Source: Thermoanaerobaculia bacterium (GTDB lineage: Bacteria > Acidobacteriota > Thermoanaerobaculia > Multivoradales > JAHZIX01). From it: a stretch of DNA of 64,000 nt. The stretch covers positions 24,661 through 88,660 of the forward strand of contig JALXFE010000588.1 in assembly GCA_027069135.1 (NCBI GenBank), given 5' to 3'. The notes under the pieces were generated by a model. The model had not been told where the DNA came from. It saw nothing but the letters and a program-made list of their open reading frames with translations, and did not search any database. The position numbers and the translations under genes are program-made. This document shows positions 9,587 through 19,136 of the stretch, piece after piece; within the stretch, counting starts at the first letter, position 1, and the number at the start of each line of letters is the position of its first letter.

Positions 9587-12500
9587 TTACCAGGCGCCGG
9601 CCCGTGGATCAGTCTTTAGTTCGCCCAAGAGTACCTCGACAGCCCGTCGGAGTTGGGCGTCTTCCCAAGAAGAAGTGTCTTGGATCGGCGGTTGGCGGAC
9701 GAGAATGTCAGGGACCGCCCCGCCGTGTTCCATGTTGAGGTCGCTGCCGGCAACGTACCACCCTCTAAAGGGTAGCCGCACGAAGGCACCGTTGATCAGC
9801 CGGGTACCCCCGGTGGAGATGACGGCGCCGAAGGTGGGTACCCCCACGACTTTTCCGCGCCCGAGAGTCTTGAAAGCATGGGCGAAAATTTCCGCGTTGG
9901 AGTAGGAGTCCTGGTCACAGACGGTGACCGCCGGGCGCGTCCAGGCCGCAAGAGGAAGGCGTCCCTGGGGATAGGCAGAGATCGTGGGATCTCCGCCCCG
10001 GGGCACCGTACGGGCATGGCGCCGCACGCTCAAGACCGCCATCAGATAATCCGTGGTCCATCCACCCGGATTGGCGCGCACGTCGATGACCAGACCCTCT
10101 TTGCCATGGCCCGCGGTATATAGCGAGTGCTCGAATTCTTCGAAGGAGGGCAGGCTCATCCCTTGGATATGCAGGTAGCCGAGGCGTCCGTCGGAGAGCT
10201 CCTCCACCAACGCGACCCGCTGGCGCGTCCAGAGGTCGTAGCGCAGTTGGCGGACGTCTCGAATGGGTATCGGTAGGATCGTCACCGTGCGCTCGGAACC
10301 GTCCTCGGATCGGACGCCGAGGCGGACGCGTTCACCGACGGTGTCCGCGAAGAGGCTGTAGATGTTGATTCCGCTCTCCACCGGAGATCCGTCGACGGTG
10401 AGAATTCTCTCGCCGACCCGGAGGTTCACGTCGTGACGAGCCGCCGGTGAGTCGGGGAGCACTTCCCGAATCCGAAGCCCGGGGCCACCGGCGCCGGGAT
10501 CGAAGAGAGCACCGGTCCAACCGGTGGTTTCCCCCGAATCCGAGCCGGGAAGAAAGTAGCCCATATGTGACGCGTTTAGCTCTCCAAGGAGGAGGTTCAT
10601 GACGTCGCCGAAATCGCTTTCATGGGAGGCGGCCAGGGCCCACGGGCGGTATTTCTCACGCTGGCCGGGCCAGTCGACGCCGTGGAATTGCGGATCGTAG
10701 AATTGGTCCGCCAGGGCTTGCCAGGCGGAGTCGAAGACCACCGCTGCTTCTTCTCGATGATCGACCGTGTACCGGGCGGCAAACGGCACCGGATCCCCGG
10801 CCTTGCCGTCGAGGGAGAGGCGCCGGATCCGGCCCTTTTGGCCGAGGTAGAAGAGGGTCGACTCAGCGACCTGGACCGCTTTGGGCTGGTCCTGGTTTTC
10901 GGTGAGGCGTTTCAGATCCTTGCCGTCCCAGCGGATGGAGTAGAGGTCTCCCTCCCCCTGATGATTTGCCGTGAAGAGGATCCGTTCTCCTTTGGGACCG
11001 GGAGTGACGGAGGTCTCCTCCCCGGGAAGGTCTGTGAGCGCGACGGCCCGTTCCCAAAGACCTTCAAAGTCGATATCAACCACCGGCGTCTCGGTGTTTT
11101 TCTCCGGTGTTTCGTCCTTGTCTTGGTCCTTGCTCTTGTCCCTTTCGCCTTCCTTCTTGAGGAGAGTCAGCCAGCCCCGCGGGCGGCGTTCTTGGTCTTC
11201 CCGGGTGAGCCACACGGACCAGATGTCGAAGGTGTCCTGGTGGCGGCGGCTCTGCCAGTACAGGCGCCGACCGTCCGGGGAGAAGTGGGGCTCGACATCG
11301 TCGTCTGGGTGGCGGCTGACGTTGTAGGGCTCCCCTCCTTCGACGGATTGGATCCAAATATCGTGGTTGAAGCTCAGGTCCGGGATCGAATAGGTGATCC
11401 ACCGGCTGTCCGGGGACCAATGGAAGGCGGGGACGGACCAATGCTCGAGGAGGGTGCGGGCGTTGCCTCCATCCGCGTCCATGACGACCAGATCCCCGGC
11501 GCCGCGAATATAGGCGATGTGCTCTCCGTCCGGTGAGTAGCGGGCAAGCTGTTCGGTCGTCTCGGTGTCCGTGAGCCGTTCCCAGGAAAGCTCGAGATTC
11601 TCAGCCCACGGTTGCTCGGCGTCCTGCCTCTGCACTCGGTAGAGGTCGCCGGTGCCGGAGCGGTAGGAGGTGAGGAGGAGTGCCTCGCCGTCCGGCGACC
11701 AGCTGATGTCGGATTCCGGCTCCGGGGTCGCCGAGACCCGGGTGGTCATCGGTGGGGCGATTTCCTGGTCCTCAGCGGAGAGGATGTCGGACAGGAAGAC
11801 GTCCCCATGAACGATGATGGCCACCACTTCCGCCTTCGGATGCACCGCCAGCTCTGTCGCGTCTTTGCGATCGAGGTGCCGTTCTACAGGGTTGACGACG
11901 AAATCCGCCGGCACCTGGATCGACAGGCGGTGGGGAGCTCCGCCGCGGGTGGGTAGAGTCCAGATGCCGTCCTCGAATTCATAGGCTAGAAGGCTGCCGT
12001 CCGCCGAGATCCGGGGAAAGCGGATGTCTGAACCCTGGTGGGAGGTCAGAGCCTGTACCTCGCCGCTGGTGATCTCCAATCGGAAGAGATTCTTGCGACC
12101 CTCTCGGGAGGATTGAAAGATCAGGGTCTCGGGGTCGACCCAATTCGGACGGTCATCGTCACCGTCGAAATCTGTGAGCTTTAGAAAGCCGTCCTCCCCC
12201 CGCCAAAGCCATAGGTCTCGGTTGGCGGCGCCCCGGTAACCCCGCCGGGTCCAGCGCGTGCCGCCGCGGGTGAAGGCCAGGGTTTGACCGTCCGGCGACC
12301 AGGAGCCGAAGAGACCCAAGGCGGGCATCAGGAGCTGCGGTGTGCCGCCGGAGAGGGGCACGGTGTAGAAGGCCGTTCTGGATCGATAGGACTCTTCCCG
12401 GGTCGACACGAAGAGGACGGACTCACCGTCCGGGGAGAAATCTACGGGCCGGTCCGAAGTCGAGGCGAAGGTCAGCCGTCGCGGTGCGGCAAGGCCGTCG

Positions 12501-12787
12501 GCAGCCATCAGGTAGACGTCGGCGTTGCCGTGTCGGTTGGATTCGAAGGCCAGCCAACGTCCATCCTTGGACCACACCGGATATCGATCAAGGCCCGTAT
12601 GGGCTGTCCGGCGATGCGCCAATCCGCCCTCCGAAGAGATCTGCCAGAGATCTCCCTGCCATGAAAAAACAATGTCTCCACCGTCCGGTGAGGGGGCCGG
12701 ATGACGAGGCAACAGAGCCTCCGAGCCCAAGGCGAAGTCCGCAGCCAGAAGGCTGATCAACAGAGTGATGAAAGGCGCGCGAAACAT
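9587..12787 (-). CDS. Tricorn-type protease homologue, exported (S41 family with two propellers)
   Basis: A 1066-residue protein beginning with a signal peptide (hydrophobic stretch ending A-L-G-S near residue 22). The N-terminal half is WD40/PD40-like beta-propeller repeats (many S-P-D-G motifs), then an acidic lysine-rich linker and the tricorn core. The core includes L-N-A-S-H-M-G-Y, matching the catalytic His, a PDZ domain (about 780-870), and an S41 peptidase domain with D-S-Y-S-N-A-E near residue 962 (nucleophile Ser) and N-M-E-H-G-G (catalytic Glu). Archaeal tricorn trims peptides released by the proteasome; the signal peptide here implies an extracytoplasmic peptide-degrading role. 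ATG 12787 is chosen over an upstream ATG at 12853 because AAAGGAG sits 6 bases before it and the signal peptide starts there. Confidence 0.9.
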   Translation of the reverse strand: MFRAPFITLLISLLAADFALGSEALLPRHPAPSPDGGDIVFSWQGDLWQISSEGGLAHRRTAHTGLDRYPVWSKDGRWLAFESNRHGNADVYLMAADGLAAPRRLTFASTSDRPVDFSPDGESVLFVSTREESYRSRTAFYTVPLSGGTPQLLMPALGLFGSWSPDGQTLAFTRGGTRWTRRGYRGAANRDLWLWRGEDGFLKLTDFDGDDDRPNWVDPETLIFQSSREGRKNLFRLEITSGEVQALTSHQGSDIRFPRISADGSLLAYEFEDGIWTLPTRGGAPHRLSIQVPADFVVNPVERHLDRKDATELAVHPKAEVVAIIVHGDVFLSDILSAEDQEIAPPMTTRVSATPEPESDISWSPDGEALLLTSYRSGTGDLYRVQRQDAEQPWAENLELSWERLTDTETTEQLARYSPDGEHIAYIRGAGDLVVMDADGGNARTLLEHWSVPAFHWSPDSRWITYSIPDLSFNHDIWIQSVEGGEPYNVSRHPDDDVEPHFSPDGRRLYWQSRRHQDTFDIWSVWLTREDQERRPRGWLTLLKKEGERDKSKDQDKDETPEKNTETPVVDIDFEGLWERAVALTDLPGEETSVTPGPKGERILFTANHQGEGDLYSIRWDGKDLKRLTENQDQPKAVQVAESTLFYLGQKGRIRRLSLDGKAGDPVPFAARYTVDHREEAAVVFDSAWQALADQFYDPQFHGVDWPGQREKYRPWALAASHESDFGDVMNLLLGELNASHMGYFLPGSDSGETTGWTGALFDPGAGGPGLRIREVLPDSPAARHDVNLRVGERILTVDGSPVESGINIYSLFADTVGERVRLGVRSEDGSERTVTILPIPIRDVRQLRYDLWTRQRVALVEELSDGRLGYLHIQGMSLPSFEEFEHSLYTAGHGKEGLVIDVRANPGGWTTDYLMAVLSVRRHARTVPRGGDPTISAYPQGRLPLAAWTRPAVTVCDQDSYSNAEIFAHAFKTLGRGKVVGVPTFGAVISTGGTRLINGAFVRLPFRGWYVAGSDLNMEHGGAVPDILVRQPPIQDTSSWEDAQLRRAVEVLLGELKTDPRAGAW

Positions 12788-12905
12788 CGGAGCTCCTTTG
12801 GTTCGAGGTGGACCTTGATGTGGTTCGTAGGGGACCGCCGGTTTGGGCCGCACGGCCGCTAAAGTGTAGCAGGAGATGAAACGGTATCCTTTTAAAGACT
12901 TGTCT

Positions 12906-13745
12906 TCATTGCCACGCCGTACAGTGGGAGCGGTCGATCTCCGCTACCAGGCCGAGGGCCAGGCGGTACCCGAGATAGAGACTGCGACCGTGGATCTTCT
13001 CCACTTGATCGTTGCGAGTGTGGAGGACTTTTCGAAAATCTCGAGGTAGTCCGTGAATCGTGAGAGCCGGGATGCCGAGGTCGAGAAACGAGGTCGAATC
13101 CGAGTTTCCAGGAATCACACCTTCAGCGAAGGGGATGTTCATTTTTTTCGCCAGATCCCGAGCTAAACGGGTGAGCCTTCGGGATGAGAGGTTCTTTCCA
13201 ACCTGGGGTTTGGTCAGCCCGAGGCTGTCGAGATTGACCATGGCGCAGAGCTTGGTTCTTTCGGGTTTCGGGATGGCCTTGGCCATGGCTTTCGATCCCA
13301 CCAGGCCTTCCTCCTCCCGACCGAAAGCCACGAAGACGAGGGTCTTGTCCCTGGGGATGGATCGCAGGGTCTGGAAGATATGGGCCAGGGCGACGATGCC
13401 CGACCAATTGTCGACGGCGCCGCAACCTTTCGACACCTTGTCCCAATGGGCGCCGATGAGGATCGCCTCCTCCGATGTTCCGGCCAGCTCAACGCGGAGG
13501 TCCTCTACCCTGCGGTAGCTATCGATGAAGATCTCCTCCGGTGCGGCACCGACGGCGAGGAAGAGCTGCCGGACGGCTTCTAAGCGTTGTCGATTGTCGC
13601 AAGGAGCTTTGAGGGCGTCCTCGAGCAACGCTCCTTCCGTCGACAGGTGTAAAGAAGGGGGCTCGCGCGGCTGGGCGTGGCTCGTGGCGGCCAGGAGAAG
13701 CAGCCCGGCAAGGGCTCCCCTTCTGCGATTCTTCGGTAGGTTCAT
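12906..13745 (-). CDS. M28-family zinc aminopeptidase, exported
   Basis: A 279-residue secreted metallopeptidase. A signal peptide covers residues 1-24 (basic N-R-R-R then a leucine/alanine core ending S-H-A). All M28 metal ligands are present in order: H in G-A-H-W-D, D in A-V-D-N-W-S-G, the catalytic E-E in F-G-R-E-E-E-G, D in N-L-D-S-L-G, and H in V-L-H-T-R-N-D. Enzymes of this family release N-terminal amino acids from peptides or act as carboxypeptidase-like hydrolases. Located beside the tricorn-type protease and transcribed in the same direction about 120 bases upstream of it, it fits the exported peptide-degradation theme. The extra cysteines (C-D-N-R and the C-terminal S-H-C) could form a disulfide. 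Confidence 0.9.
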   Translation of the reverse strand: MNLPKNRRRGALAGLLLLAATSHAQPREPPSLHLSTEGALLEDALKAPCDNRQRLEAVRQLFLAVGAAPEEIFIDSYRRVEDLRVELAGTSEEAILIGAHWDKVSKGCGAVDNWSGIVALAHIFQTLRSIPRDKTLVFVAFGREEEGLVGSKAMAKAIPKPERTKLCAMVNLDSLGLTKPQVGKNLSSRRLTRLARDLAKKMNIPFAEGVIPGNSDSTSFLDLGIPALTIHGLPRDFRKVLHTRNDQVEKIHGRSLYLGYRLALGLVAEIDRSHCTAWQ

Positions 13746-13890
13746 TTTCGTTGTTCCGGAGCGTTTCTCCGATGGGGTCTCCAGAGACTACGAACGTTTC
13801 GGGGTTGGGGTTTTCTTCCCGAGGTGTTCTACCGGGCGGACCTTCGAGCCGCGGGTGACTCTCCAGCGTGGCCTCTGTTAGCCTCCCGCT

Positions 13891-15195
13891 GTGTCGAAGG
13901 GGAACCACAACGCAGAGGGATCGAAGGGAGCAGCGGAGGAAGGCAGGAAGGCTTCTGTTGTCGCCTCTTGGGGCGCCGTGGCGGTCGCTCTCAGCCTCTG
14001 CTGGCTCTCGGGGTGCGGCAAAGAGGAGTCGGTCTCCGAGAAGGCTCCCAGCCTCGGTCCCGTCCCGACCTCCCGGGAAGAAGCCGCTGAGAGTCTGAAG
14101 GCCGTGCCCTACCTTCAGGGGTATCGGCCGGCGCGGGACGAGTCCTCGGTTACGGTTTTCGACCGGGAGCGCGCGGCTCCCGGCCTCAATCTCTACGTCT
14201 CCGGGCACGGCGAAGAAGCCCTGCTCATGGACATGGAAGGAGCCGTCCTTCACCGGTGGCGGTACCCGCTGCGGCGGGCTCTGCCGGACCTCCCGCCCTC
14301 GGCCGAAATCTCCAAGCTGCGCTATTGGCGGCGAGCCCTGCTCTATCCCGATGGAGACCTCCTGGCGATCTACGAGACCCTCGGCCTGGTGCGCTTGAAC
14401 CGCGATTCCGAGCTTGTGTGGATCTACCGCAGCGATGTCCATCACGACCTCTTTGTCGATCCGGATGCAAAGATCTGGGTCCTGGACCGGCGGGGTCGGC
14501 TGATACCCCGCATGCATCGGGAGAAGGGGGTTCTGGAGGATCTGGTCACCGTTCTCAACCCCGAGGATGGGAGCGTTGAGCGGCAGTTTTCCATCCTTCA
14601 AGCCTTTGAACGGTCCCCCTATCGTTCCCTGGTCGTCGATCGGGCGGTGCGTCACGGAGATATCTTCCACACCAACACTCTCGACCGGCTCGACGCGGCT
14701 CAGGCGGCTCTTCATCCGGCGTTCCGGGAGGGGGATCTTCTCGTTTCCGTCCTGCAGCTCAATACGGTGGCGGTGATCGATCCGGACACAGAGACGGTGG
14801 TGTGGGCCTTGGGCGGCCTGTGGCGCAAACAACACCAACCGGTTCTCCTGCCCGGAGGGACGCTTCTGGTCTTCGACAATCTCGGTGCCGGAGGGCAGCG
14901 TTCCCGGGTACTGGAAATCGACCCGTTCACTCAGGAGAAGGTCTGGTCCTACGGAGCCCGTCCGGAACAGGAGCTCTATTCGAAAACCCTGGGCAGCTGC
15001 CAGAGGCTCGCCAACGGCAATACCCTCATCACCGAGTCTGAGAACGGACGGGCCCTGGAGGTCACATCCGCCGGGGCGGTGGTGTGGGAATTCCACAACC
15101 CCCACCGGTCCGGAGAGGAAGGCGAGCTGGTGGCGACCCTCTTCGAAGTCGTACGCTTGCCCCCGGATTTCCCGTTCCAAGGCGACCGTTCCTGA
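13891..15195 (+). CDS. Arylsulfotransferase-like lipoprotein (ASST family)
   Basis: A 434-residue protein with a lipoprotein signal: after a 25-residue polar start comes a hydrophobic core and lipobox L-S-G-C (Cys near residue 42). The body is made of repeated beta-propeller blades with motifs such as L-Y-P-D-G-D-L-L-A, V-L-L-P-G-G-T-L-L-V-F-D-N and L-A-N-G-N-T-L-I-T-E. These are characteristic of the arylsulfotransferase (ASST) superfamily, with candidate catalytic histidines in H-H-D-L and K-Q-H-Q-P. True ASSTs transfer sulfate between phenolic compounds in the periplasm; many homologues are uncharacterised, so the substrate is unknown. GTG 13891 is the only plausible start that keeps the whole signal; no clear ribosome-binding site precedes it. 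It diverges from the M28 gene. Confidence 0.75.
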   Translation: MSKGNHNAEGSKGAAEEGRKASVVASWGAVAVALSLCWLSGCGKEESVSEKAPSLGPVPTSREEAAESLKAVPYLQGYRPARDESSVTVFDRERAAPGLNLYVSGHGEEALLMDMEGAVLHRWRYPLRRALPDLPPSAEISKLRYWRRALLYPDGDLLAIYETLGLVRLNRDSELVWIYRSDVHHDLFVDPDAKIWVLDRRGRLIPRMHREKGVLEDLVTVLNPEDGSVERQFSILQAFERSPYRSLVVDRAVRHGDIFHTNTLDRLDAAQAALHPAFREGDLLVSVLQLNTVAVIDPDTETVVWALGGLWRKQHQPVLLPGGTLLVFDNLGAGGQRSRVLEIDPFTQEKVWSYGARPEQELYSKTLGSCQRLANGNTLITESENGRALEVTSAGAVVWEFHNPHRSGEEGELVATLFEVVRLPPDFPFQGDRS

Positions 15196-15222
15196 CCTCC
15201 GAGGGCTCGGTTCTTCAAGCTC

Positions 15223-15247
15223 GAAGGGTTCTCCCTGGGCCCTTTTT
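15223..15247 (+). terminator. Weak candidate rho-independent terminator
   Basis: A 5-6-bp stem (AAGGG at 15224-15228 with CCCTT at 15240-15244) runs into TTTTT just past the ASST-like gene, in the 57-base convergent gap before murF-alr. The stem is short, so this is tentative. Confidence 0.35.
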
Positions 15248-15252
15248 CAAGG

Positions 15253-17742
15253 CTACTCGCTCGTTCGGAAGATTCGCCGCACCCGATGGGAGATGCGGGT
15301 GAGGAGCTCGTAGGGGATCGTGCCGGCCAGCCGGGCCATCTCGCCCAAGGAGGGATCCTCAGGCCCCGGGCCGAAAACAGTGACTTCCTCCCCGGGGGTG
15401 ACGAGGTCGCCCAACTCGGTGACGTCGATGGAGGTCACATCCATGCTCACTCGACCGACCACGGGGCATCGCCTTCCGCGAACGGCCATCCACCCACGGT
15501 TGGAAAGCGACCAGGGATAACCGTCGTTGTACCCGAGAGCCACCAGGGCGATGGTGCTGCCGTCCTTGGGAGCCTGGTAGGTCAGACCGTAGCCCAGGGC
15601 CTGACCGGCGTCGATCTTGCGCACCGAGATCACGTGGCTCACCAGGCGCAGGGCCGGATGCTGTTCAAGGGCCGTCCCGTCGGTGAAGCGGCAGTAGCCA
15701 AAGAGGGCCAGGCCTGCCCGCACCATGGTCCCGTGAGCCTGGGGAAATCGGGCCAGGCCGGCGCTATTGCAGGCGTGGCGCCAGCGAGGCTCGAAGCCCG
15801 AGGCCGCGAGCCTCGCCTCCGCCTCCCTGAAACGGCGGATCTGGAGAGTCGTGAACTCGTCCTGGGCCGGGTCCTCGGCGGCGGCGAAATGGGTCATGAG
15901 CCCCTCGAGGGTGAGCCAGGGTGAGGCCTCGAGGATTCGGGCCAGATCCGGCGCTTCAGAAACGGTAGCGCCGGATCTGGCCATGCCGGTGTCGACTTTC
16001 AGATGGACTCGAACCGCCCGCCGCTGGGCTGCAGCTTCCGCTTCCAACCAGGTGATCTGGGCCGCCGTCGAGATCTGAGCCGTGAGGCCGTGGCGCACGA
16101 TTTTCTCCGCCTCCATCTCAAGGAGGTTCTGGACCAGAATCGGTGAGGTGATCCCGCTGTGACGCAGCTGGGCACCCTCGTCCGGATAGGCGACGGCCAG
16201 GTATTCGATGCCGGCCCGCTTGAGGGCCCGGGCCACCCGCACCGCGTCGAGGCCGTAGCCGAAGCTCTTGACCACCGCCATGACCCCGCAATCTCGGCCC
16301 ACCCAGCGGCGGATGGCCCGATAATTGGCCAAGAGGGCATCGAGATCCACGTAGAGGCGAGCGGGGGAGACGGTATCGAAGAGCGTCGCCGCGATGGTCT
16401 CCAAACGTTCCGGACGGCTGGCCTTGAGAAGAACCCGATCGCCGGCCTCGCAATGTTCTTCGAGCACGAGAGAGGCCTCGGCGGCGGTGGGTACGATGTG
16501 GATTCGCTCCGGCGGCATTCCGGCCACGAGAGCCGCGTCGGCGATCTGACGCCCTCCGTCCCCGACCCCGACGAGTCGATCGAGGCGCAACTCCCGCACT
16601 CTCTTACCCACCAAGCGATGGGCAGCGGCGCTGGCCTTGCCCAATTGGGCCATGCCGCCCAAGACCGCCACGGCCTCCCCTCGGGATTTTTCCTGCCGCA
16701 GGGTTTGCAGGGCGGACTCCATGCTCAGAGGATCCGCGGTATAGGCGTCGTTGATCAGAAGGATGCCGCGAGAGGTCGTGCTGATTTCAAGGCGCATGGG
16801 AGCCGGTCGCCAAAGACGCAGGCCCTCGGCCACCGCTCGGGGGTCACCGCCGAGAAGGAGGGCCGCAGCCGCAGCCAGGGCGGCGTCCTGGAGCAAGTTG
16901 GGAGAAGGGGCTTCGATCTCCAGCGGGACCGAGGTGTCAGCGGTTTCGAGAGTGGGGGGATGACGATCGGCTTCGAGGGAGTATTCGGCCCCGCTCCCCG
17001 GCGCCCCGACGGCGAGCACCGGAACGTCCAGCTCCCGAAGAGCCCCAGAGGCCAGCTCTTCCTCGGCCCCGGTCAGGACCCAACCTCCTGGACCCAAGCC
17101 GCGGAAGAGCTCCGCCTTCTCCCGGGCGATGGTCTCCCGGCTGCCCAGGCCTTCGAGGTGGGCGTCACCGACATTGGTGAAGATGCCGACATCCGGAGCC
17201 ACCAGGGCTGCCAACCGGGCCATTTCCCCGACCGAGTCGATGCCGCATTCGACGATCGCCACCTGGGCCTGCGGGTCGAGTCCCAAGATCGAAAGGGGAA
17301 CCCCGACCTGAGAGTTGTAGGACCTGGGACTGGCGTCGACTCGGAGGGTCGTCCCCAGGGCTACGACCAGCATGTCCTTGACGGTCGTCTTGCCATTGCT
17401 GCCGGTAATGGCCAGGACCTGTCCGGAGAATCGGCGGCGAGCCTCCGCGGCCAGAGTCTGGAGGGCTGCCAATGGGTCCGGGACCCGGAGGAGAGCTTGG
17501 CCTTCCCGGAGCTCGATGGGCGAGGATCCGCGGAGGACGGCGATGCTAGCGCCTTCGTCGAGGGCGCTCTGGGCGAAGCGCCCGCCTTCGAAATGAGGAC
17601 CATCGAGGCCGAAGAAGACATCCCCGGAGCGGACTCCGGAGCGGGAGTCCGTGAGGATGCGTTCCCCGCGGCTACTCGGATTTCCTTGCAGCTCACCGCC
17701 GATGATGGCTAGCAGCTCTCGAGCGGTCCGGGGCCAGATCAA
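15253..17742 (-). CDS. murF-alr: Bifunctional MurF (UDP-MurNAc-tripeptide:D-Ala-D-Ala ligase) / alanine racemase
   Basis: One 829-residue frame carries two peptidoglycan enzymes. Residues 1-450 are a Mur ligase of MurF type: N-terminal binding domain, ATP loop I-T-G-S-N-G-K-T-T (113-120), Y-N-S-Q-V-G-V-P-L-S and a C-terminal ligase domain with N-D-A-Y-T-A-D-P. Residues about 455-829 are a fold-III PLP alanine racemase: PLP lysine K492 in A-V-V-K-S, a G-Y-N-D-G-Y-P segment and G-R-V-S-M-D. The same fusion is known in Bacteroidetes. The longest open frame starts at 18057, but its first 105 residues overlap pepT antiphase and are not MurF-like. TTG 17742 starts exactly at the MurF N-terminus, overlaps the pepT stop (ATTGA), and has GGGAGGAG upstream, so translational coupling to pepT is likely. 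Confidence 0.92.
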   Translation of the reverse strand: MIWPRTARELLAIIGGELQGNPSSRGERILTDSRSGVRSGDVFFGLDGPHFEGGRFAQSALDEGASIAVLRGSSPIELREGQALLRVPDPLAALQTLAAEARRRFSGQVLAITGSNGKTTVKDMLVVALGTTLRVDASPRSYNSQVGVPLSILGLDPQAQVAIVECGIDSVGEMARLAALVAPDVGIFTNVGDAHLEGLGSRETIAREKAELFRGLGPGGWVLTGAEEELASGALRELDVPVLAVGAPGSGAEYSLEADRHPPTLETADTSVPLEIEAPSPNLLQDAALAAAAALLLGGDPRAVAEGLRLWRPAPMRLEISTTSRGILLINDAYTADPLSMESALQTLRQEKSRGEAVAVLGGMAQLGKASAAAHRLVGKRVRELRLDRLVGVGDGGRQIADAALVAGMPPERIHIVPTAAEASLVLEEHCEAGDRVLLKASRPERLETIAATLFDTVSPARLYVDLDALLANYRAIRRWVGRDCGVMAVVKSFGYGLDAVRVARALKRAGIEYLAVAYPDEGAQLRHSGITSPILVQNLLEMEAEKIVRHGLTAQISTAAQITWLEAEAAAQRRAVRVHLKVDTGMARSGATVSEAPDLARILEASPWLTLEGLMTHFAAAEDPAQDEFTTLQIRRFREAEARLAASGFEPRWRHACNSAGLARFPQAHGTMVRAGLALFGYCRFTDGTALEQHPALRLVSHVISVRKIDAGQALGYGLTYQAPKDGSTIALVALGYNDGYPWSLSNRGWMAVRGRRCPVVGRVSMDVTSIDVTELGDLVTPGEEVTVFGPGPEDPSLGEMARLAGTIPYELLTRISHRVRRIFRTSE

Positions 17743-18998
17743 TGGGGGCTGCGCTCCTCCCAGATTTTCGCCAGCTCGACGATCACTTCCACGGCTTTGT
17801 GCATCTCCCACACCGAAGCCCACTCCAGCCGGGAATGGATGTTGTGCTGTCCGGCGAAGAGGTTGGGGGTGGGAAGGCCCATGAAGCTCAGGCGGGAGCC
17901 GTCGGTCCCGCCACGAATCGGCTGGGATTTCGCTTCCAAGCCGGCTCGCCGGATGGCCTCTCGAGCGTGCTCCGAGGTGGCGGGATGCTGGTCCAAGATT
18001 TCCTTCATGTTGCGATAGGACTCGTGGACGGAGATTTCTACGGTGGATCCGGGCCAATCTGCCACGGTCTCACGAGCCAGTTTCTCAATCCAGGCTTCCT
18101 TCTCGGCCAGGGCCGGGGTGTTGAAATCCCGGATCAGAAGGCGTAGGACGGTGCGATCCACCGCCGCCTCGGCGACATTGGGGTGAACGTAGCCTTGGTA
18201 CCCATCGGTGGTCTCCGGCGAGAGGGAATCTTTGGGAAGCCGGTGGATAAAATCTGCGGCCACCTTGAGGGAGTTGACCATCTTGCCCTTGGCATAGCCC
18301 GGGTGGGTGTTGAAGCCCTGGAAGGTCAATTCCATGCCATCGGCGGAGAAGGTCTCGAGCTCCATCTCTCCGGCTCCGGCGCCATCCAGGGTATAGGCGT
18401 AGCGGGCGCCGAATCGCCGGACATCGAAGAAATCCGCGCCGCGGCCGATTTCTTCGTCCGGGGTGAAGGCGATGCAAATCGGGCCGTGGGGAATGGAGGG
18501 GTGGGCCAGCATATATTCGGCTGCCCCCATGATTTCGGCCACTCCGGCCTTGTCGTCGGCTCCCAGAAGGGTCTTCCCGGAGGCGGTGATGAGATCTCTG
18601 CCCACCTCTCCCAAGAGCTCCGGGCAGTCTTGGGGGCGCAGGACCGCGGAGGGGTCGTCGGGCAGGGGGATTTCACCACCCTGGTAGTCCCGGTGGAGGA
18701 TCGGCTTGACCTGGGTGCCGCTCATCTCCGGAGAGGTGTCGACATGGGCCACGAAGCCGATGGCCGGCACCCCCGTCTTCTCCGTAGTAGCGGGGATCGT
18801 CGCCATGACGTAGCCGTGCTCGTCCATTGTCGCCTCGGACAGACCGAGCTCCTGCAACTCTTTCTTGAGCTGGCGGAGCAGGTCCAGCTGGCCCGGGGTG
18901 CTGGGGAAGTCCTCCGCTCCTTCCTGGCTCCTGGTGTCGTAGGTGACATAGCGCATGAAGCGCTCGATGACGCTGGTTGGATATTTGGGCTCTTCCAT
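17739..18998 (-). CDS. pepT: Peptidase T (tripeptide aminopeptidase, M20 family)
   Basis: A 419-residue cytoplasmic zinc peptidase that removes the N-terminal residue from tripeptides. M20/PepT signatures are complete: H-V-D-T-S-P-E (first metal ligand), G-A-D-D-K-A-G-V-A-E (bridging Asp), T-P-D-E-E-I-G-R-G-A (catalytic Glu pair), Y-T-L-D-G, the dimerisation-domain H in N-T-H-P-G-Y-A, and the C-terminal R-G-G-T-D-G-S-R-L-S plus G-Q-H-N-I-H-S. Length is normal for the family (about 410). Its stop codon overlaps the TTG start of murF-alr, so the two are probably one transcript, pairing peptide salvage with cell-wall synthesis. It is divergent from acsA. Confidence 0.95.
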   Translation of the reverse strand: MEEPKYPTSVIERFMRYVTYDTRSQEGAEDFPSTPGQLDLLRQLKKELQELGLSEATMDEHGYVMATIPATTEKTGVPAIGFVAHVDTSPEMSGTQVKPILHRDYQGGEIPLPDDPSAVLRPQDCPELLGEVGRDLITASGKTLLGADDKAGVAEIMGAAEYMLAHPSIPHGPICIAFTPDEEIGRGADFFDVRRFGARYAYTLDGAGAGEMELETFSADGMELTFQGFNTHPGYAKGKMVNSLKVAADFIHRLPKDSLSPETTDGYQGYVHPNVAEAAVDRTVLRLLIRDFNTPALAEKEAWIEKLARETVADWPGSTVEISVHESYRNMKEILDQHPATSEHAREAIRRAGLEAKSQPIRGGTDGSRLSFMGLPTPNLFAGQHNIHSRLEWASVWEMHKAVEVIVELAKIWEERSPH

Positions 18999-19136
18999 CT
19001 CGGCAACGGCCTCCTCTTTCCGACTTAGGACCCCCTATGGGTCGCGAGAGAAACCTAACCGAGCTGGCGAGGGGGTGCAAGCGATACAATCCCGGGCAGA
19101 TATCCGACCCAGCGCGAATCAACCAGGAGCTATCCC

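Noticed and set aside
16159..17712. 517-residue plus-strand ORF opposite murF-alr
   Set aside because: Antisense shadow of a gene with intact MurF and Alr motifs.
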